64,000 bases of DNA. It comes from Mesorhizobium caraganae (lineage in GTDB: Bacteria; Pseudomonadota; Alphaproteobacteria; Rhizobiales; Rhizobiaceae). Under the pieces are notes generated by a model. It had not been told where the DNA came from. It worked only from the letters and a program-made list of their open reading frames with translations, and searched no databases. The stretch covers positions 1 through 64,000 of the forward strand of contig NZ_JAFCGY010000022.1 in assembly GCF_016836705.1 (NCBI RefSeq), written 5' to 3'. Below, in pieces: positions 8,601 to 17,642 of the stretch. Both the position numbers and the translations under genes were made by a program. How positions within the stretch are numbered: the first letter of the stretch is position 1; each line of letters starts with the position of its first letter.

Positions 8601-9052
8601 GGCGCGCTTCCGGTCAGGAAGAACGTCCAGCGCACCTGTTCGAGCGTGTCGACTTCGAGAAATTTCGCGGCGATATGGCCGCGTTGCCAGCATTCAGTGA
8701 TGCCGCGGATCGAGAACCGCCGCCGCTCGATGCACATGTCGGTGGAGCCTGCCAGGATGGCGTGGCCGAAGACATCCGTGGCGTAGATGTAGATGTAGCG
8801 GTTGGTCAGCTCCTCGCGGATGACGTTGACGCATTGATTGGCGCCGATGGTCCACCAGCCATCGGTCTGGTCGGCGTCGTCGACCTTCTGGCCGACGGCA
8901 AGATTGACGACGTCGAGCGTCTGGTTGCAGACGGTGAATTCGGCGCGCGCCTGCCCGGCGGAAAGGAGCGCCAGCAAGAGCGTCGCAAACGCGATCGCGG
9001 CGAGGTTTGCGCGCGCATTCAGGGCAATGGGATCACGGCGACGGCGTTCCAT
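8597..9052 (-). CDS. DUF1036 domain protein, exported
   Basis: 151 residues. A signal peptide or anchor (residues 8-33, ending GQARA) precedes a DUF1036 domain: FTVCNQTLDVVNLAVGQK at the start, then GWWTIGANQCVNVI with the conserved Trp pair and Cys, and YIYATDVFGH. DUF1036 proteins are small periplasmic or envelope proteins of unknown role. The ATG at 9052 lies 11 bases after the kinase stop, and its own stop overlaps the GTG of the M23 gene, so all three are translationally linked. The pairing with a kinase that has a periplasmic C-terminal domain suggests the two may touch outside the membrane (inference). Confidence 0.8.
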   Translation of the reverse strand: MERRRRDPIALNARANLAAIAFATLLLALLSAGQARAEFTVCNQTLDVVNLAVGQKVDDADQTDGWWTIGANQCVNVIREELTNRYIYIYATDVFGHAILAGSTDMCIERRRFSIRGITECWQRGHIAAKFLEVDTLEQVRWTFFLTGSAP

Positions 9053-9063
9053 CGGCGTCCGTG

Positions 9064-11442
9064 CTACCCGCCGAGGCGGAAATATTTGGCGGTCGCCGAA
9101 AATGCCGAGGTCCTGGCGCCGATCTCGTCGAGGATCCTGGGCAACAGCACCGAGGCCGGCGTCGGCGTCGAGAAGTCCGCCGCCTTGATCTCGTCGGGAC
9201 CGGTGATCACCATGATGATCTGCGGCAGCGCCTTGCCTACCGCCTTGTCGGCGGCGCCGAGCCCGATCGGGATCGAGAAGGTCGCCTTGTCGGCTTGTGC
9301 GACAACACGGTCGTCGAGGTTGAAGGCGATGCCCCTGTGGTCGATCAGGATCACGCTGGACACCAGCCCGCCATGCGTCACCAACGTGCCGTCGATCGGC
9401 GAACCGTCCGGCACCGATGTCTGGTCGAGCACCAGCTGCGGTCTGTCGGCCGCGCTTGCCCCCATGAAACGCAGAAAGTCGGTGATCCCGCATTGCGTCG
9501 GCTGGATGAGGCGGACGCTGATGTCGGGCTCGACATGGAACTTGGCCTGGAATTCCCCAAGCAACTGTTCGAACGGCGGCACCGACGTGCCGAAGCCTTC
9601 AATCGCGACACCCTTGTCGGTGGCCGATGTCACAGTCGCGTAAAAACAGTCACCACCATTGAAGGCGCGCACCCAGGTGACCCGCTCCGCGGCCGCATCG
9701 GCCGGCCGCGGCACCTCCGGTTTGGGCACATTCATGGCAATGTCGGGCTCTGCCGGCTTGGATTGCGGCGCTTCCACGGTCGGCTCTTTCGCCTGCGTGT
9801 CGGGCTTGGGCGCCTGCGCGGTCGGTTCAGGCGCCTGCGCCTCGGGTTTGGGGGCTTGAGCGGTGGGTTCCGGCGTCGGTGCTACGGGTTTGGGTGCCTC
9901 GGCCGTTGGTTCAGGTGTTTGCGTGGTCGGCTCTGTTGCCTTGGTCTCTACCGGCGGGCTGACAGGCTCGGGATTCTTCGCGACATCGGGCTGCGTCGGG
10001 TTGGAAGGCGGTTGCAACGAGACCGTCTTGTCGCTTGGTTCGGCTGGCTGCGGGGCCGCAGTGCTCGACGCGACCGGCGGCGTCGGCTGCGGCGCGACCG
10101 GCGCTTTGGCTTGATCTTCAGCCGGAGTTTCTGCGGGTTGCGGCTTTGGCTCTTCCACCGGCGCAGTGTCCGGAGCGGGCTTGTCCGCGACGATCGGCTT
10201 GGTCAGCTCGGGTTGGAGCGGCGGTGTCTTGCCGGTATCGATGGCGCGAGGCCGGTCTCCGAAACCCAGGATGCCCGATGCATAGAGTCCTCCCAGCGAT
10301 GCCACGACAACCGCCGCCAGCGCCGCGATCGTCCGGCTTCGGCCTGTAGTAGCAGGCTTCGTCGGTGAGCTTGCTCGCCTGGGAATTTCAGCTGCCGGCT
10401 TCGGTTGCGACAGAAGCGCTGGCCGCACGTGCGGCACGAAGGATGGCTCTGCCGTGCCGCTTGCGGGGACCGCACTGAGCCCTTGTGTCTGCGAGTCCTC
10501 GACCTTCGAGACCGGCCCGGTGGTCTGCCCGGTTCGCGTCAGACCCGGCCGGGGCGCAAGCGAGGCTGGCGGCAAGGTGGCGTCGCTGTCATCGCGCGTC
10601 AACCGGGCGATTTCGGCCATGCTGGCCGGTCGATCACTCGGGTCAGGCTGCAGCATCGCTTCGACGATGTCCCTGAAATCGGCATCGATGCCGGAGAGAT
10701 CAGGCACGGTCCGCCGTTTTTCGACGATCTCATATTGCGAGCCGCCCATGTCGATCGGCTTGCCGAGCAGCGCCGCCGCCAGCACCAGCCCCAGGCTGTA
10801 GATGTCGGACTGTTCGCTGACCTCGCCGCCATAGAGCCCGAGCTGCTCTGGGGAGACATAGTTGTATTTTCCGGCGAACTTGCCGCCGATCAGCGTCTCG
10901 CCGCCGACCGTCGCCGATCGCGCAATGCCGAAATCGATGATCTTGGCGCGATCGACCCGGCCGCCCGGCAGGATGATGTTGTCGGGCGAAAGATCGCGGT
11001 GGATGGCGCCGGCCTGGTGCACTGCGCTCAAGCCCGATGCCAGCCGGTGGCACAGCTTGCGCACATCCTGCGTCGCCATCGCGCCGCCGCGCATGACGTC
11101 GTACAGCGACTGGCCGTCGACGAATTCCATCGCCAGATAAGGCCGCCCTATACCGGGATCGATGGTGAAGACGTGATAGCGCACGACAGCGTCATGCGAC
11201 AAATGGTTGAGGATCGAGGCTTCCTTGCGAAACAGCGACAGGATCGTCTGGTCGCGGGCGAATTCCGGCAGCACGATCTTGATCGCGACATGATCGCCCG
11301 TCTGGATGTTGTGGCCGCGATAGACCTCGCCCATGCCACCGGAGGCGATGCGTTCGTCGAGCTCGTAGATGCCGCTGAGCTGAGTGCCGACGCTGGTATC
11401 CGCCATATTGGGCAACAGCCGCGTCTTGTCGTCGGAGCTCAT
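9064..11442 (-). CDS. ppkA: Transmembrane serine/threonine protein kinase (PpkA/TagE type)
   Basis: 792 residues. The eukaryotic-like kinase domain fills residues 25-290: glycine loop SGGMGEVYRG, lysine in VAIKIV, catalytic HRDLSPDN, and DFGIA. A basic stretch and one membrane helix follow (about 368-392, TIAALAAVVVASLGGLYASG). A long Pro/Ala/Lys/Glu region carries imperfect repeats of the form PEPTAQAPKP (about 480-575). A 200-residue C-terminal domain begins at ERVTWVRAFNGGDCFYA and holds two cysteines; it should lie in the periplasm and may sense signal. In T6SS loci this kinase phosphorylates the FHA protein to switch on assembly, opposed by PppA. The start overlaps the pppA stop (ATGA). 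Target inferred: one or both TagH proteins here. Confidence 0.9.
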   Translation of the reverse strand: MSSDDKTRLLPNMADTSVGTQLSGIYELDERIASGGMGEVYRGHNIQTGDHVAIKIVLPEFARDQTILSLFRKEASILNHLSHDAVVRYHVFTIDPGIGRPYLAMEFVDGQSLYDVMRGGAMATQDVRKLCHRLASGLSAVHQAGAIHRDLSPDNIILPGGRVDRAKIIDFGIARSATVGGETLIGGKFAGKYNYVSPEQLGLYGGEVSEQSDIYSLGLVLAAALLGKPIDMGGSQYEIVEKRRTVPDLSGIDADFRDIVEAMLQPDPSDRPASMAEIARLTRDDSDATLPPASLAPRPGLTRTGQTTGPVSKVEDSQTQGLSAVPASGTAEPSFVPHVRPALLSQPKPAAEIPRRASSPTKPATTGRSRTIAALAAVVVASLGGLYASGILGFGDRPRAIDTGKTPPLQPELTKPIVADKPAPDTAPVEEPKPQPAETPAEDQAKAPVAPQPTPPVASSTAAPQPAEPSDKTVSLQPPSNPTQPDVAKNPEPVSPPVETKATEPTTQTPEPTAEAPKPVAPTPEPTAQAPKPEAQAPEPTAQAPKPDTQAKEPTVEAPQSKPAEPDIAMNVPKPEVPRPADAAAERVTWVRAFNGGDCFYATVTSATDKGVAIEGFGTSVPPFEQLLGEFQAKFHVEPDISVRLIQPTQCGITDFLRFMGASAADRPQLVLDQTSVPDGSPIDGTLVTHGGLVSSVILIDHRGIAFNLDDRVVAQADKATFSIPIGLGAADKAVGKALPQIIMVITGPDEIKAADFSTPTPASVLLPRILDEIGARTSAFSATAKYFRLGG

Positions 11443-12197
11443 CGGTCGTGGCCTCCTGCTTGGGACAGGCCATTGCCTTTGTCTCTGATCTTGACCAGCA
11501 CGATGGTGACGTTGTCGGTGCCGCCGCGCTCAAGCACCATTGCCAGGAGCTTTTCGCAGGCAGCCTGTGGCGCTGCAGACAGTGCTGCTGTCGCTATCTC
11601 CGCATCGCTGACATGCGCCGTCAGCCCGTCAGTGCTCAGGATGAAAATGTCGCCCGCCAGCGTCTCGCCTTGCTGGAAGTCGATGGCGATCTCGTCGTTG
11701 ACGCCGATGGCGCGCGTGATGACGTTGCGTCGGGGCCAGTTCTCCGCCTCGGCCGCACTGATCGCGCCGCTGTCCAGCAGCTCCTGAACCTCGGTGTGGT
11801 CGCGCGAAATCTGCGAGATCGCGCCATCGCGCACGAGATAGACGCGACTGTCGCCCGACCACAGGCAGGCGAACCTGCCGTCCATGGCCAGAAGTGCCGC
11901 AACGGTGGAGCCGATGGTCACGCCGCGCGAGCGAGAAATCCGCCGGATCTCAGCGTGGGCCCGGCTTAGCCGGTCCTCGAAGCGCGCGCGCAGATCCGGC
12001 GCCGAGCTGGCGATGCCGATCGTTGCCAGATGCTCGACAATGCTCGCCGAGGCGACCTCTCCGGCTTCATGCCCGCCCATGCCGTCGGCCACGACCCAGA
12101 GACCGATCTGCGGCTCGACGAGATAGCTGTCTTCATTGTGGTCGCGCACGCAGCCCTTGTGGCTCACGCCGTAGCTCTCAAAGGCGGCACCGCTCAC
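11439..12197 (-). CDS. pppA: PP2C-type protein phosphatase (PppA/TagG type)
   Basis: 252 residues from a GTG at 12197 that overlaps the stop of the small upstream gene (GTGA). All metal-binding PP2C motifs are present: RDHNEDS, VVADGMGGHEAGEVA, SGDSRVYLVRDG, STDGLTAHVSD and GGTDNVTIV. No membrane segment, so cytoplasmic. It would remove the phosphate placed by PpkA on the FHA protein and so keep secretion off. Longer in-frame extension upstream (to 12485) lies inside tssM1 and has shadow composition, so I reject it. The adjacency and overlap with ppkA give fixed stoichiometry of the opposing enzymes. Confidence 0.9.
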   Translation of the reverse strand: MSGAAFESYGVSHKGCVRDHNEDSYLVEPQIGLWVVADGMGGHEAGEVASASIVEHLATIGIASSAPDLRARFEDRLSRAHAEIRRISRSRGVTIGSTVAALLAMDGRFACLWSGDSRVYLVRDGAISQISRDHTEVQELLDSGAISAAEAENWPRRNVITRAIGVNDEIAIDFQQGETLAGDIFILSTDGLTAHVSDAEIATAALSAAPQAACEKLLAMVLERGGTDNVTIVLVKIRDKGNGLSQAGGHDR

Positions 12198-12343
12198 TTG
12201 CCTACCCTCCGCAACGCCTTGGCTGACGTAGCTGACCAGTCTGCCACAGCCCCATCCATTAGAGTATCGAAATCTAAGCTGCTGATGACGGACGGTGTGG
12301 TGCCGCCGCTGTCTCTTCGCGCCGCGATCGCCGATTCTGCCAT
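12194..12343 (-). CDS. Small 49-residue protein between tssM1 and pppA
   Basis: The reading frame starts at an ATG at 12343 behind ATGGGGAATTGC and ends in a TGA that overlaps the pppA GTG. The sequence starts MAESAIAARRDSGGTTPSV and continues with SLDFDTLMDGAVADW. It is soluble, slightly acidic in the centre and basic at the end, and belongs to no family I recognise. The good ribosome site, 11-base distance from the tssM1 stop, and GTGA coupling argue that it is translated. Without it pppA would lack an obvious initiation signal, so it may serve as a coupling leader or as a small regulatory partner of the phosphatase or TssM1. Confidence 0.55.
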   Translation of the reverse strand: MAESAIAARRDSGGTTPSVISSLDFDTLMDGAVADWSATSAKALRRVGK

Positions 12344-12354
12344 GCAATTCCCCA

Positions 12355-15300
12355 TCAGAAGGCCTTGGGACAGCTGAACGCGGAGAGCGCCGGCAGCGTG
12401 AATGGGTTGCCGTCCTCCCCGGTCTTGATCGTGTAGGCGACATCGCGCCCGCCGATGACGAAATGCGCTTCGAGACTGTCGCCATTGGCGGTGACCTGTC
12501 CCTTGTCCAGCAATCGTTTCAACGCCCAGGGTCCGTCGAACTTGATTGCGGACTCGCGTCCCGGCAGCTCTGGCGTCAGGCTGAGACTGGCCGAGCCGGT
12601 CTTGCCCGGCCACGGAATCAGGCCCGGCGTGTTGCCGGCCTGGGTGGCCTGCAGCACCTGGCCATCGATGTTGAGCAGCGCCATGTCGGCATCGCCATGC
12701 AGCGACAGCGGCGTGAAGGTGATGTTGATCGACGGCACCGGCCCGCCAAGCGGAAAGAAAGCCGCGCGGATTTGTGCCGCAAGCTGGAAGTTCCTGAGCG
12801 TCGATTTTGCCAGATTGCGGCCGAACTTGGTGTCCTGTTTCCAGTCCCAGTCCTGGCCGCTCATGTCGACCAGCGACGCCAGGTTCTGCGCGAAGAACCG
12901 GTCGAGAACCCCGCCCGGAGAAAACAGTCTGGCAAAATCAGCCATTGCGACATCGTCGGTGCCGGCAGGGGCGAATGGAAAGCGCCCGGCAATCACCTCT
13001 TCGCACGGACGGCCGACGGTCTCTTCCAGCATTTCATTGAGATGCGTGGTCGATGTTTCGGCGACAGTGCCCTCGAAATCATCCGCCGCCGCGCTCACCA
13101 TCCTGGCCAGCGCCTTCGGCAGCCGCGAGGCATTGGCGCGCAGCGTCGATATCTGAAGCTGCAGATTGGCGTTGGCCTGGTCCGTCTGCGCGGGGACATC
13201 AGCCGCCAGCCGCACGCTTTGATAGATTTCGCGAAAGTTCTGGGTCAGGGCGTCGAGCGGGCGCTGGCCGGGTGCGCCGGCCACCAAAGCCTGAACGGAC
13301 CGGAACTGGGCTTCGATGTTGGCGCCCGGATCCTGGCTCTGCGTGCTCACAAAGGCGGTCCCGGCCCGGCTTTGCGATTTGCGCGCGGCAAGCTCGATAC
13401 CGATGCGGGCGAGCCCCTTGGCGCGCGCGGCGGCTTCCTGATCGCTGTCTTGAGACGCAGCCGGATTGCGCTCCTGCGTCAAAGCCGTTTCGCGCGCGAT
13501 CGCCTCGAACAGCAGCATCAGCGGCGAGCTCGGCGAGCCGGCCGCGGACAGCGCCAGATATTGCGGTTTGTCGGCGGCCATCGCCTTGAACTTCAACCTG
13601 TCGAGAACCTCGTTCCACGCCGCCGCAAAACCCTTGCCGTAGCGATCGAGAAGCTCGGGGCCGAGCTTGAGTAACTCCTGGTCGAAGCCGCCTTGCTCTC
13701 CGCCGCTGCCGATCACCCATTGATCGTCGACCAGCGCCTGCGCCACCTTGGCGAGCTGCGCCAGATAGAAGTCGAAGCCGGCATGTGTGTAGAGACCGGG
13801 GACGCGAAGGCCGGCGAGATCGTTTCCGTCATTGCGCTCGAACAGCACCGGCGCTTCTGGGCCGGCCTGCTGCGACACCGAAAAATCGTCCAGCGCCGCC
13901 GCATAGGTGGCCGACTGGATGAGCGCGGTGGCGCGGTCGGCAAGGCTCATGCGGCCGAGCGAGCGCTGGGCGGATTCGACCAGTGAACGGTTGAGCTCGA
14001 ACGAGGGATCCTGGTCGTCGTCGAGTGCCAGCATGGCGCGCAAATGCTTCTCCAATTGCGCCCGCCCGTCGCGATTGTGGGCGCCGGGGTAGCGGTTCTG
14101 TTCCCAGTCCCGCTTAAGCCAGGTGACGACCAGTTCGTCGTCCACTTTCGGCGCCTTGCCGCCCAGCATCAGGTAGATCTTCAACGGCTCGTACAACGCC
14201 ATCGGATCGGCCATCCTGGCCTCGATCGTGCGTTCGAGCTGGAACAGCAGGCGCGAGCGGAACATCCGCTCCAGCCCCTGCCGGTAGGCGGTCTCGGAGG
14301 CGGACAGGATACGCTCACGCTGGCTGAGGCCGAACGTCGCCTTGGCCGGCGTCGGCTGGTCTTTTGCGTCATAGCCGGCCGGCAGGCTGCGCAGCGCATC
14401 GAGCGCACCGATGACGGTTTCGAGGTCGGCGTCCGACACCGTTGTGCTTGCGAGCAGCGGGGCTGCCGTCTCGCGGTATTGACCGGCCGCCTGGCTGGTC
14501 GCGGCAATCAGCGATTTGTTGGTCGTAAAGCTCAGGCCGAGAACGCCAAGTCCGGCAGCCGCTATGGCCGCGATCGCCGCCAGGCCGGCATAGCGGGCGA
14601 TGGTCGCCCGCCTGTCGGCTGCCCTGTCATAGGAGACCCAGCCGGACTCCGCGAAAATCACGCGGCTCAACAGATCGTGCAGGAAGAAGCTTTTGCCGGT
14701 GCCGGAAAGATGCGCCTGGGCGTTCTTGCCGAAACTGCGGCCGATGCTGCCGAGCAGTTGGTCGATCGGTGTGCCTTCCTGGGTGCCGGAGGAAAAATAG
14801 AGACCGCGCAAGGGCGCGTTCAGCTGCTTGCGCGTCGGCTCAAATACGCCGTCGAGGAAATGCAAAATCCGGCCTTTCAGCGCGCCGAGTTGCGCAGCGA
14901 AGCCGAAAATGGCGATACGGGCGACGGGATCGGTCTCCGCCTGCAGCCGGTCGCTCATCTCCTCGCTCAGGCGCTTCACCAGCGCGTCGAATTCGGCCGG
15001 CGTCTCGCCGACCATGTTCAGGCCGCGCTCCGCGGTCTGGAAGGTTGCGCCCCACACTTTGCGCCGGCGTGCTTCGTCGAAACCGCCGAAAGTCTCCATG
15101 AATCCGGAGACCAGGTCCGCCTTGGTGAACAGCACATAGACCGGGAAGCGGACCTTCAGGACCGCGTGGATTTCCTGCAATCGGCTGCGGATCTCGGCGA
15201 CACGGGCCGCCTGCTCGCCGTCCGCCATCAGGTCGGCGAGACTGATCGCCAGGATGACGCCATTGATCGGCTGCCGCGCCCGATGCCGCTTGAGCAGCGA

Positions 15301-15873
15301 CAGGAAGGCGAGCCAGCTTTTGCTGTCTGTCCCAGCATGTGAATCCTGCGTCGTATAGCGCCCGGCCGTGTCGATCAGCACCGCCTCGTCGGTGAACCAC
15401 CAGTCGCAATTGCGCGTGCCGCCGACCCCTGCCACAGGCTGCGCCTGGCCCGACCCGGCAAGCGGAAAGTTCAGCCCGGAATTGACCAGTGCGGTGGTCT
15501 TGCCGGCGCCCGGCGGGCCGATGACGATGTACCAGGGCAGGTCGTAGAGGAAGTTGCGCTTGCCGCTCGACTGCCTGAGCGTCGCAACCGCCTCGCTCAT
15601 GCGGGCTTCCAGCACCTTTGCATCGCTGCCGTCATCCTCGGCGGCGGCCATGGCGGCTTCCAGCGCCTTCTGTGCGTTGCGTCTTTGCCAGAGCCGGATC
15701 GCGTAGATGATCGCCACCGTACCGACGACGGCGCCAATGATCACCGCCCGCAGCCAGACCGGGTCCAGCGGCCGGGCGCCGGTAAAGCGGATCAACGGGC
15801 CCGCGAACCAGACCGTCGCGGCAAAGCCGGCCAGCGCGAGCGTGCTGAAGATGCGCAGCAGCCAACCGGTCAC
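12355..15873 (-). CDS. tssM: TssM/IcmF membrane-complex protein, first copy
   Basis: 1172 residues. Two N-terminal membrane helices (about 5-27 and 43-62), then a cytoplasmic ATPase-like domain with Walker A (GPPGAGKTTALVNSG) and DTAGRY, a third helix near residue 430 (IAAIAAAGLGVLGLSF), and a long periplasmic region ending in the TssM C-terminal domain (PSINITFTPLSLHGDADMAL). This protein forms the core of the inner-membrane channel and contacts TssJ in the periplasm. The first codon overlaps the tssL1 stop (ATGA). It is similar in layout, but clearly not identical, to the second TssM at 28-31.5 kb. This copy sits with the kinase-phosphatase pair and not with the sheath genes, so it may serve an alternative or regulated membrane complex. 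Confidence 0.93.
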   Translation of the reverse strand: MTGWLLRIFSTLALAGFAATVWFAGPLIRFTGARPLDPVWLRAVIIGAVVGTVAIIYAIRLWQRRNAQKALEAAMAAAEDDGSDAKVLEARMSEAVATLRQSSGKRNFLYDLPWYIVIGPPGAGKTTALVNSGLNFPLAGSGQAQPVAGVGGTRNCDWWFTDEAVLIDTAGRYTTQDSHAGTDSKSWLAFLSLLKRHRARQPINGVILAISLADLMADGEQAARVAEIRSRLQEIHAVLKVRFPVYVLFTKADLVSGFMETFGGFDEARRRKVWGATFQTAERGLNMVGETPAEFDALVKRLSEEMSDRLQAETDPVARIAIFGFAAQLGALKGRILHFLDGVFEPTRKQLNAPLRGLYFSSGTQEGTPIDQLLGSIGRSFGKNAQAHLSGTGKSFFLHDLLSRVIFAESGWVSYDRAADRRATIARYAGLAAIAAIAAAGLGVLGLSFTTNKSLIAATSQAAGQYRETAAPLLASTTVSDADLETVIGALDALRSLPAGYDAKDQPTPAKATFGLSQRERILSASETAYRQGLERMFRSRLLFQLERTIEARMADPMALYEPLKIYLMLGGKAPKVDDELVVTWLKRDWEQNRYPGAHNRDGRAQLEKHLRAMLALDDDQDPSFELNRSLVESAQRSLGRMSLADRATALIQSATYAAALDDFSVSQQAGPEAPVLFERNDGNDLAGLRVPGLYTHAGFDFYLAQLAKVAQALVDDQWVIGSGGEQGGFDQELLKLGPELLDRYGKGFAAAWNEVLDRLKFKAMAADKPQYLALSAAGSPSSPLMLLFEAIARETALTQERNPAASQDSDQEAAARAKGLARIGIELAARKSQSRAGTAFVSTQSQDPGANIEAQFRSVQALVAGAPGQRPLDALTQNFREIYQSVRLAADVPAQTDQANANLQLQISTLRANASRLPKALARMVSAAADDFEGTVAETSTTHLNEMLEETVGRPCEEVIAGRFPFAPAGTDDVAMADFARLFSPGGVLDRFFAQNLASLVDMSGQDWDWKQDTKFGRNLAKSTLRNFQLAAQIRAAFFPLGGPVPSINITFTPLSLHGDADMALLNIDGQVLQATQAGNTPGLIPWPGKTGSASLSLTPELPGRESAIKFDGPWALKRLLDKGQVTANGDSLEAHFVIGGRDVAYTIKTGEDGNPFTLPALSAFSCPKAF

Positions 15874-17402
15874 AGCGTCTCCTCCCGCGGGATCATCACA
15901 TCGACACGGCGGTTTTTGGCGCGGCCCTCCGGCGTTGCATTGTCGGCGATGGGCTCGTCCTCGCCCTTGCCCTCGACCTTTGTCCGCGTTGGATCGCTGA
16001 AATGCGCGGCGATCATCTTTTCGACCGATTGCGCGCGGGCGACGGAGAGGTCAAAATTCGACTTGAAGGCGCTCGTCTTCTTCGGTTTGACGTTGTCGGT
16101 GTGGCCGACGATCCGGATCGGCCCGCGCTCGGCATTGAGAGCCGCCGCAATACTGATCGCCACCGGCTCGAATTCTGGTTTGACGTCGGCTCGTCCGGAC
16201 TGGAACAGCAGTGCGCTGCTGATTTCCACGACGATGAAATCGCCCTTGGTGCCGACGCTGACGCCGCCGGCTTCGATCTCCTTGCCCAGCGCGGCGCGGA
16301 TGCGGTCGACCTGCGCAATCGTCGTTGGTGCTGCGACGACTTTCACCTCCTCCGTCAGCGGCACGAAGCCAGCGCGCTCGATGGTGACGGGCGTCGCCGG
16401 ATTGAGCGCCAGCAATTCGCCGGCAACGGCCTCGCCATCATTGGTGATGAGAACCCGCAGCGTGAAAAAGGCTGCTGTCAAAACCGCCGCCGTCGCGGCG
16501 GCGATGGCCCACAGCGGAATTCGCCTGGAGCCTTGCGCTGACGTCAGCGACAGGCCTTGCCAGCGCGGCGAGATGTCGTCGTCACCGGGGACGCGGAAAT
16601 AGGCCAGCGTTTCGTAGACGTCGCGGCGGACACGCTCCAGGCCCTCGCGCGGCTGGCCGCGATACTGGCCTTCGAAACCAAGCGACAGGCAGACATGCAT
16701 CAGTTCGATCAGATTGCGATGCGGTTCCGGCGTCGCCAGCACTGTGTTCAGCGCCTGGAAGAAACCGGCGCCGGTGGGTTTGACCTGGAAGAAGCGTGAC
16801 AGCATGGCGTGCTGTGCCCACATCTCCCGGCCGGAGCTGGGCAGGTTGGCGATGATATCGTCGGCGGTTTCGCAAAGCACATAGCTGGCGATGCGCGCAT
16901 CCTCTTCCGAGGTATCGGTCCTGGCGATCTTGCGGTCGAACTCCTCGATCAGGCCGGCGACATGCGCCGCCAGCGGCTCAGCCTGTCTTTCGACGGCCAC
17001 CAGCCGCAGGTGCCCAAGCAGCATCAGCAAGGGCGCCGCGGCAGCAACGATCGGGTTGGCCGTTCCATAGTCGACGCCGTCGCTGGCGCCGAGCAACACA
17101 TCCCACGGCGTTTTCCCCGCCGTCCCGGCCGAACCATGAAACGACGGATCGGCGGGCGCTGCGGCGAAAGGCACGCCTTGATAGATCACCGTCCCGGTTA
17201 CGTCGGCGTGCGGTGGCGGCTGGCGGCCGGCGTTGGGATCGAAAACCGTCGATTCCGGGATGCTGGCAGGGGCGATCACGGTGCTGTCGGGCGCCGGCGC
17301 ATCGCGGGCGAGAACCGTCTTTTGCTTGCGGCCGGGATTGGCGCGGCTGGGGCGGATGACGGTTTTGCCGGCCGGATCGAAAGGATCGTCCTTCGAGCTC
17401 AT
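15870..17402 (-). CDS. tssL: TssL/DotU protein with C-terminal OmpA domain, first copy
   Basis: 510 residues. A disordered N-terminus rich in Pro and Arg (1-95) precedes a DotU/IcmH domain (about 100-295, with LMHVCLSLGFEGQYRG), one membrane helix (LWAIAAATAAVLTAAFFTL) and a C-terminal OmpA/MotB domain (about 390-505) containing VGHTDNVKP and GRAKNRRVDVMI. The extended TssL type anchors the secretion complex to peptidoglycan through this domain. It overlaps tssM1 by ATGA. The 240 bases upstream to tagH1 hold no gene; they could hold an internal promoter, but I see no clear hexamers, only a short plus-strand open frame of shadow type. Confidence 0.93.
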   Translation of the reverse strand: MSSKDDPFDPAGKTVIRPSRANPGRKQKTVLARDAPAPDSTVIAPASIPESTVFDPNAGRQPPPHADVTGTVIYQGVPFAAAPADPSFHGSAGTAGKTPWDVLLGASDGVDYGTANPIVAAAAPLLMLLGHLRLVAVERQAEPLAAHVAGLIEEFDRKIARTDTSEEDARIASYVLCETADDIIANLPSSGREMWAQHAMLSRFFQVKPTGAGFFQALNTVLATPEPHRNLIELMHVCLSLGFEGQYRGQPREGLERVRRDVYETLAYFRVPGDDDISPRWQGLSLTSAQGSRRIPLWAIAAATAAVLTAAFFTLRVLITNDGEAVAGELLALNPATPVTIERAGFVPLTEEVKVVAAPTTIAQVDRIRAALGKEIEAGGVSVGTKGDFIVVEISSALLFQSGRADVKPEFEPVAISIAAALNAERGPIRIVGHTDNVKPKKTSAFKSNFDLSVARAQSVEKMIAAHFSDPTRTKVEGKGEDEPIADNATPEGRAKNRRVDVMIPREETL

Positions 17403-17642
17403 CGCCGATCCCCGCCTCTACGCCCGCACGGCCAGGCGACGCATAGCGCTGCGCCCGCGCGAACGCGGACCGCAGGACGCTATCTCGCCGTGACATGACA
17501 TTCGCCGCAGACCCCCGAGGTCGACCAACCGTACCCGCGTGCTCAATTGTCGTATGTGATTGTAGTCTCAGAAGGTTCCGATTGAAACCTGGCGCAATTT
17601 TGGTCGCCGGCCGGTCCCTGGATCGGCTTTACGGCAGGGAGG

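Noticed and set aside
9053..9493. N-terminal extension of the DUF1036 protein
   Set aside because: It overlaps the end of the kinase gene in another frame; the signal peptide starts just after the ATG at 9052.
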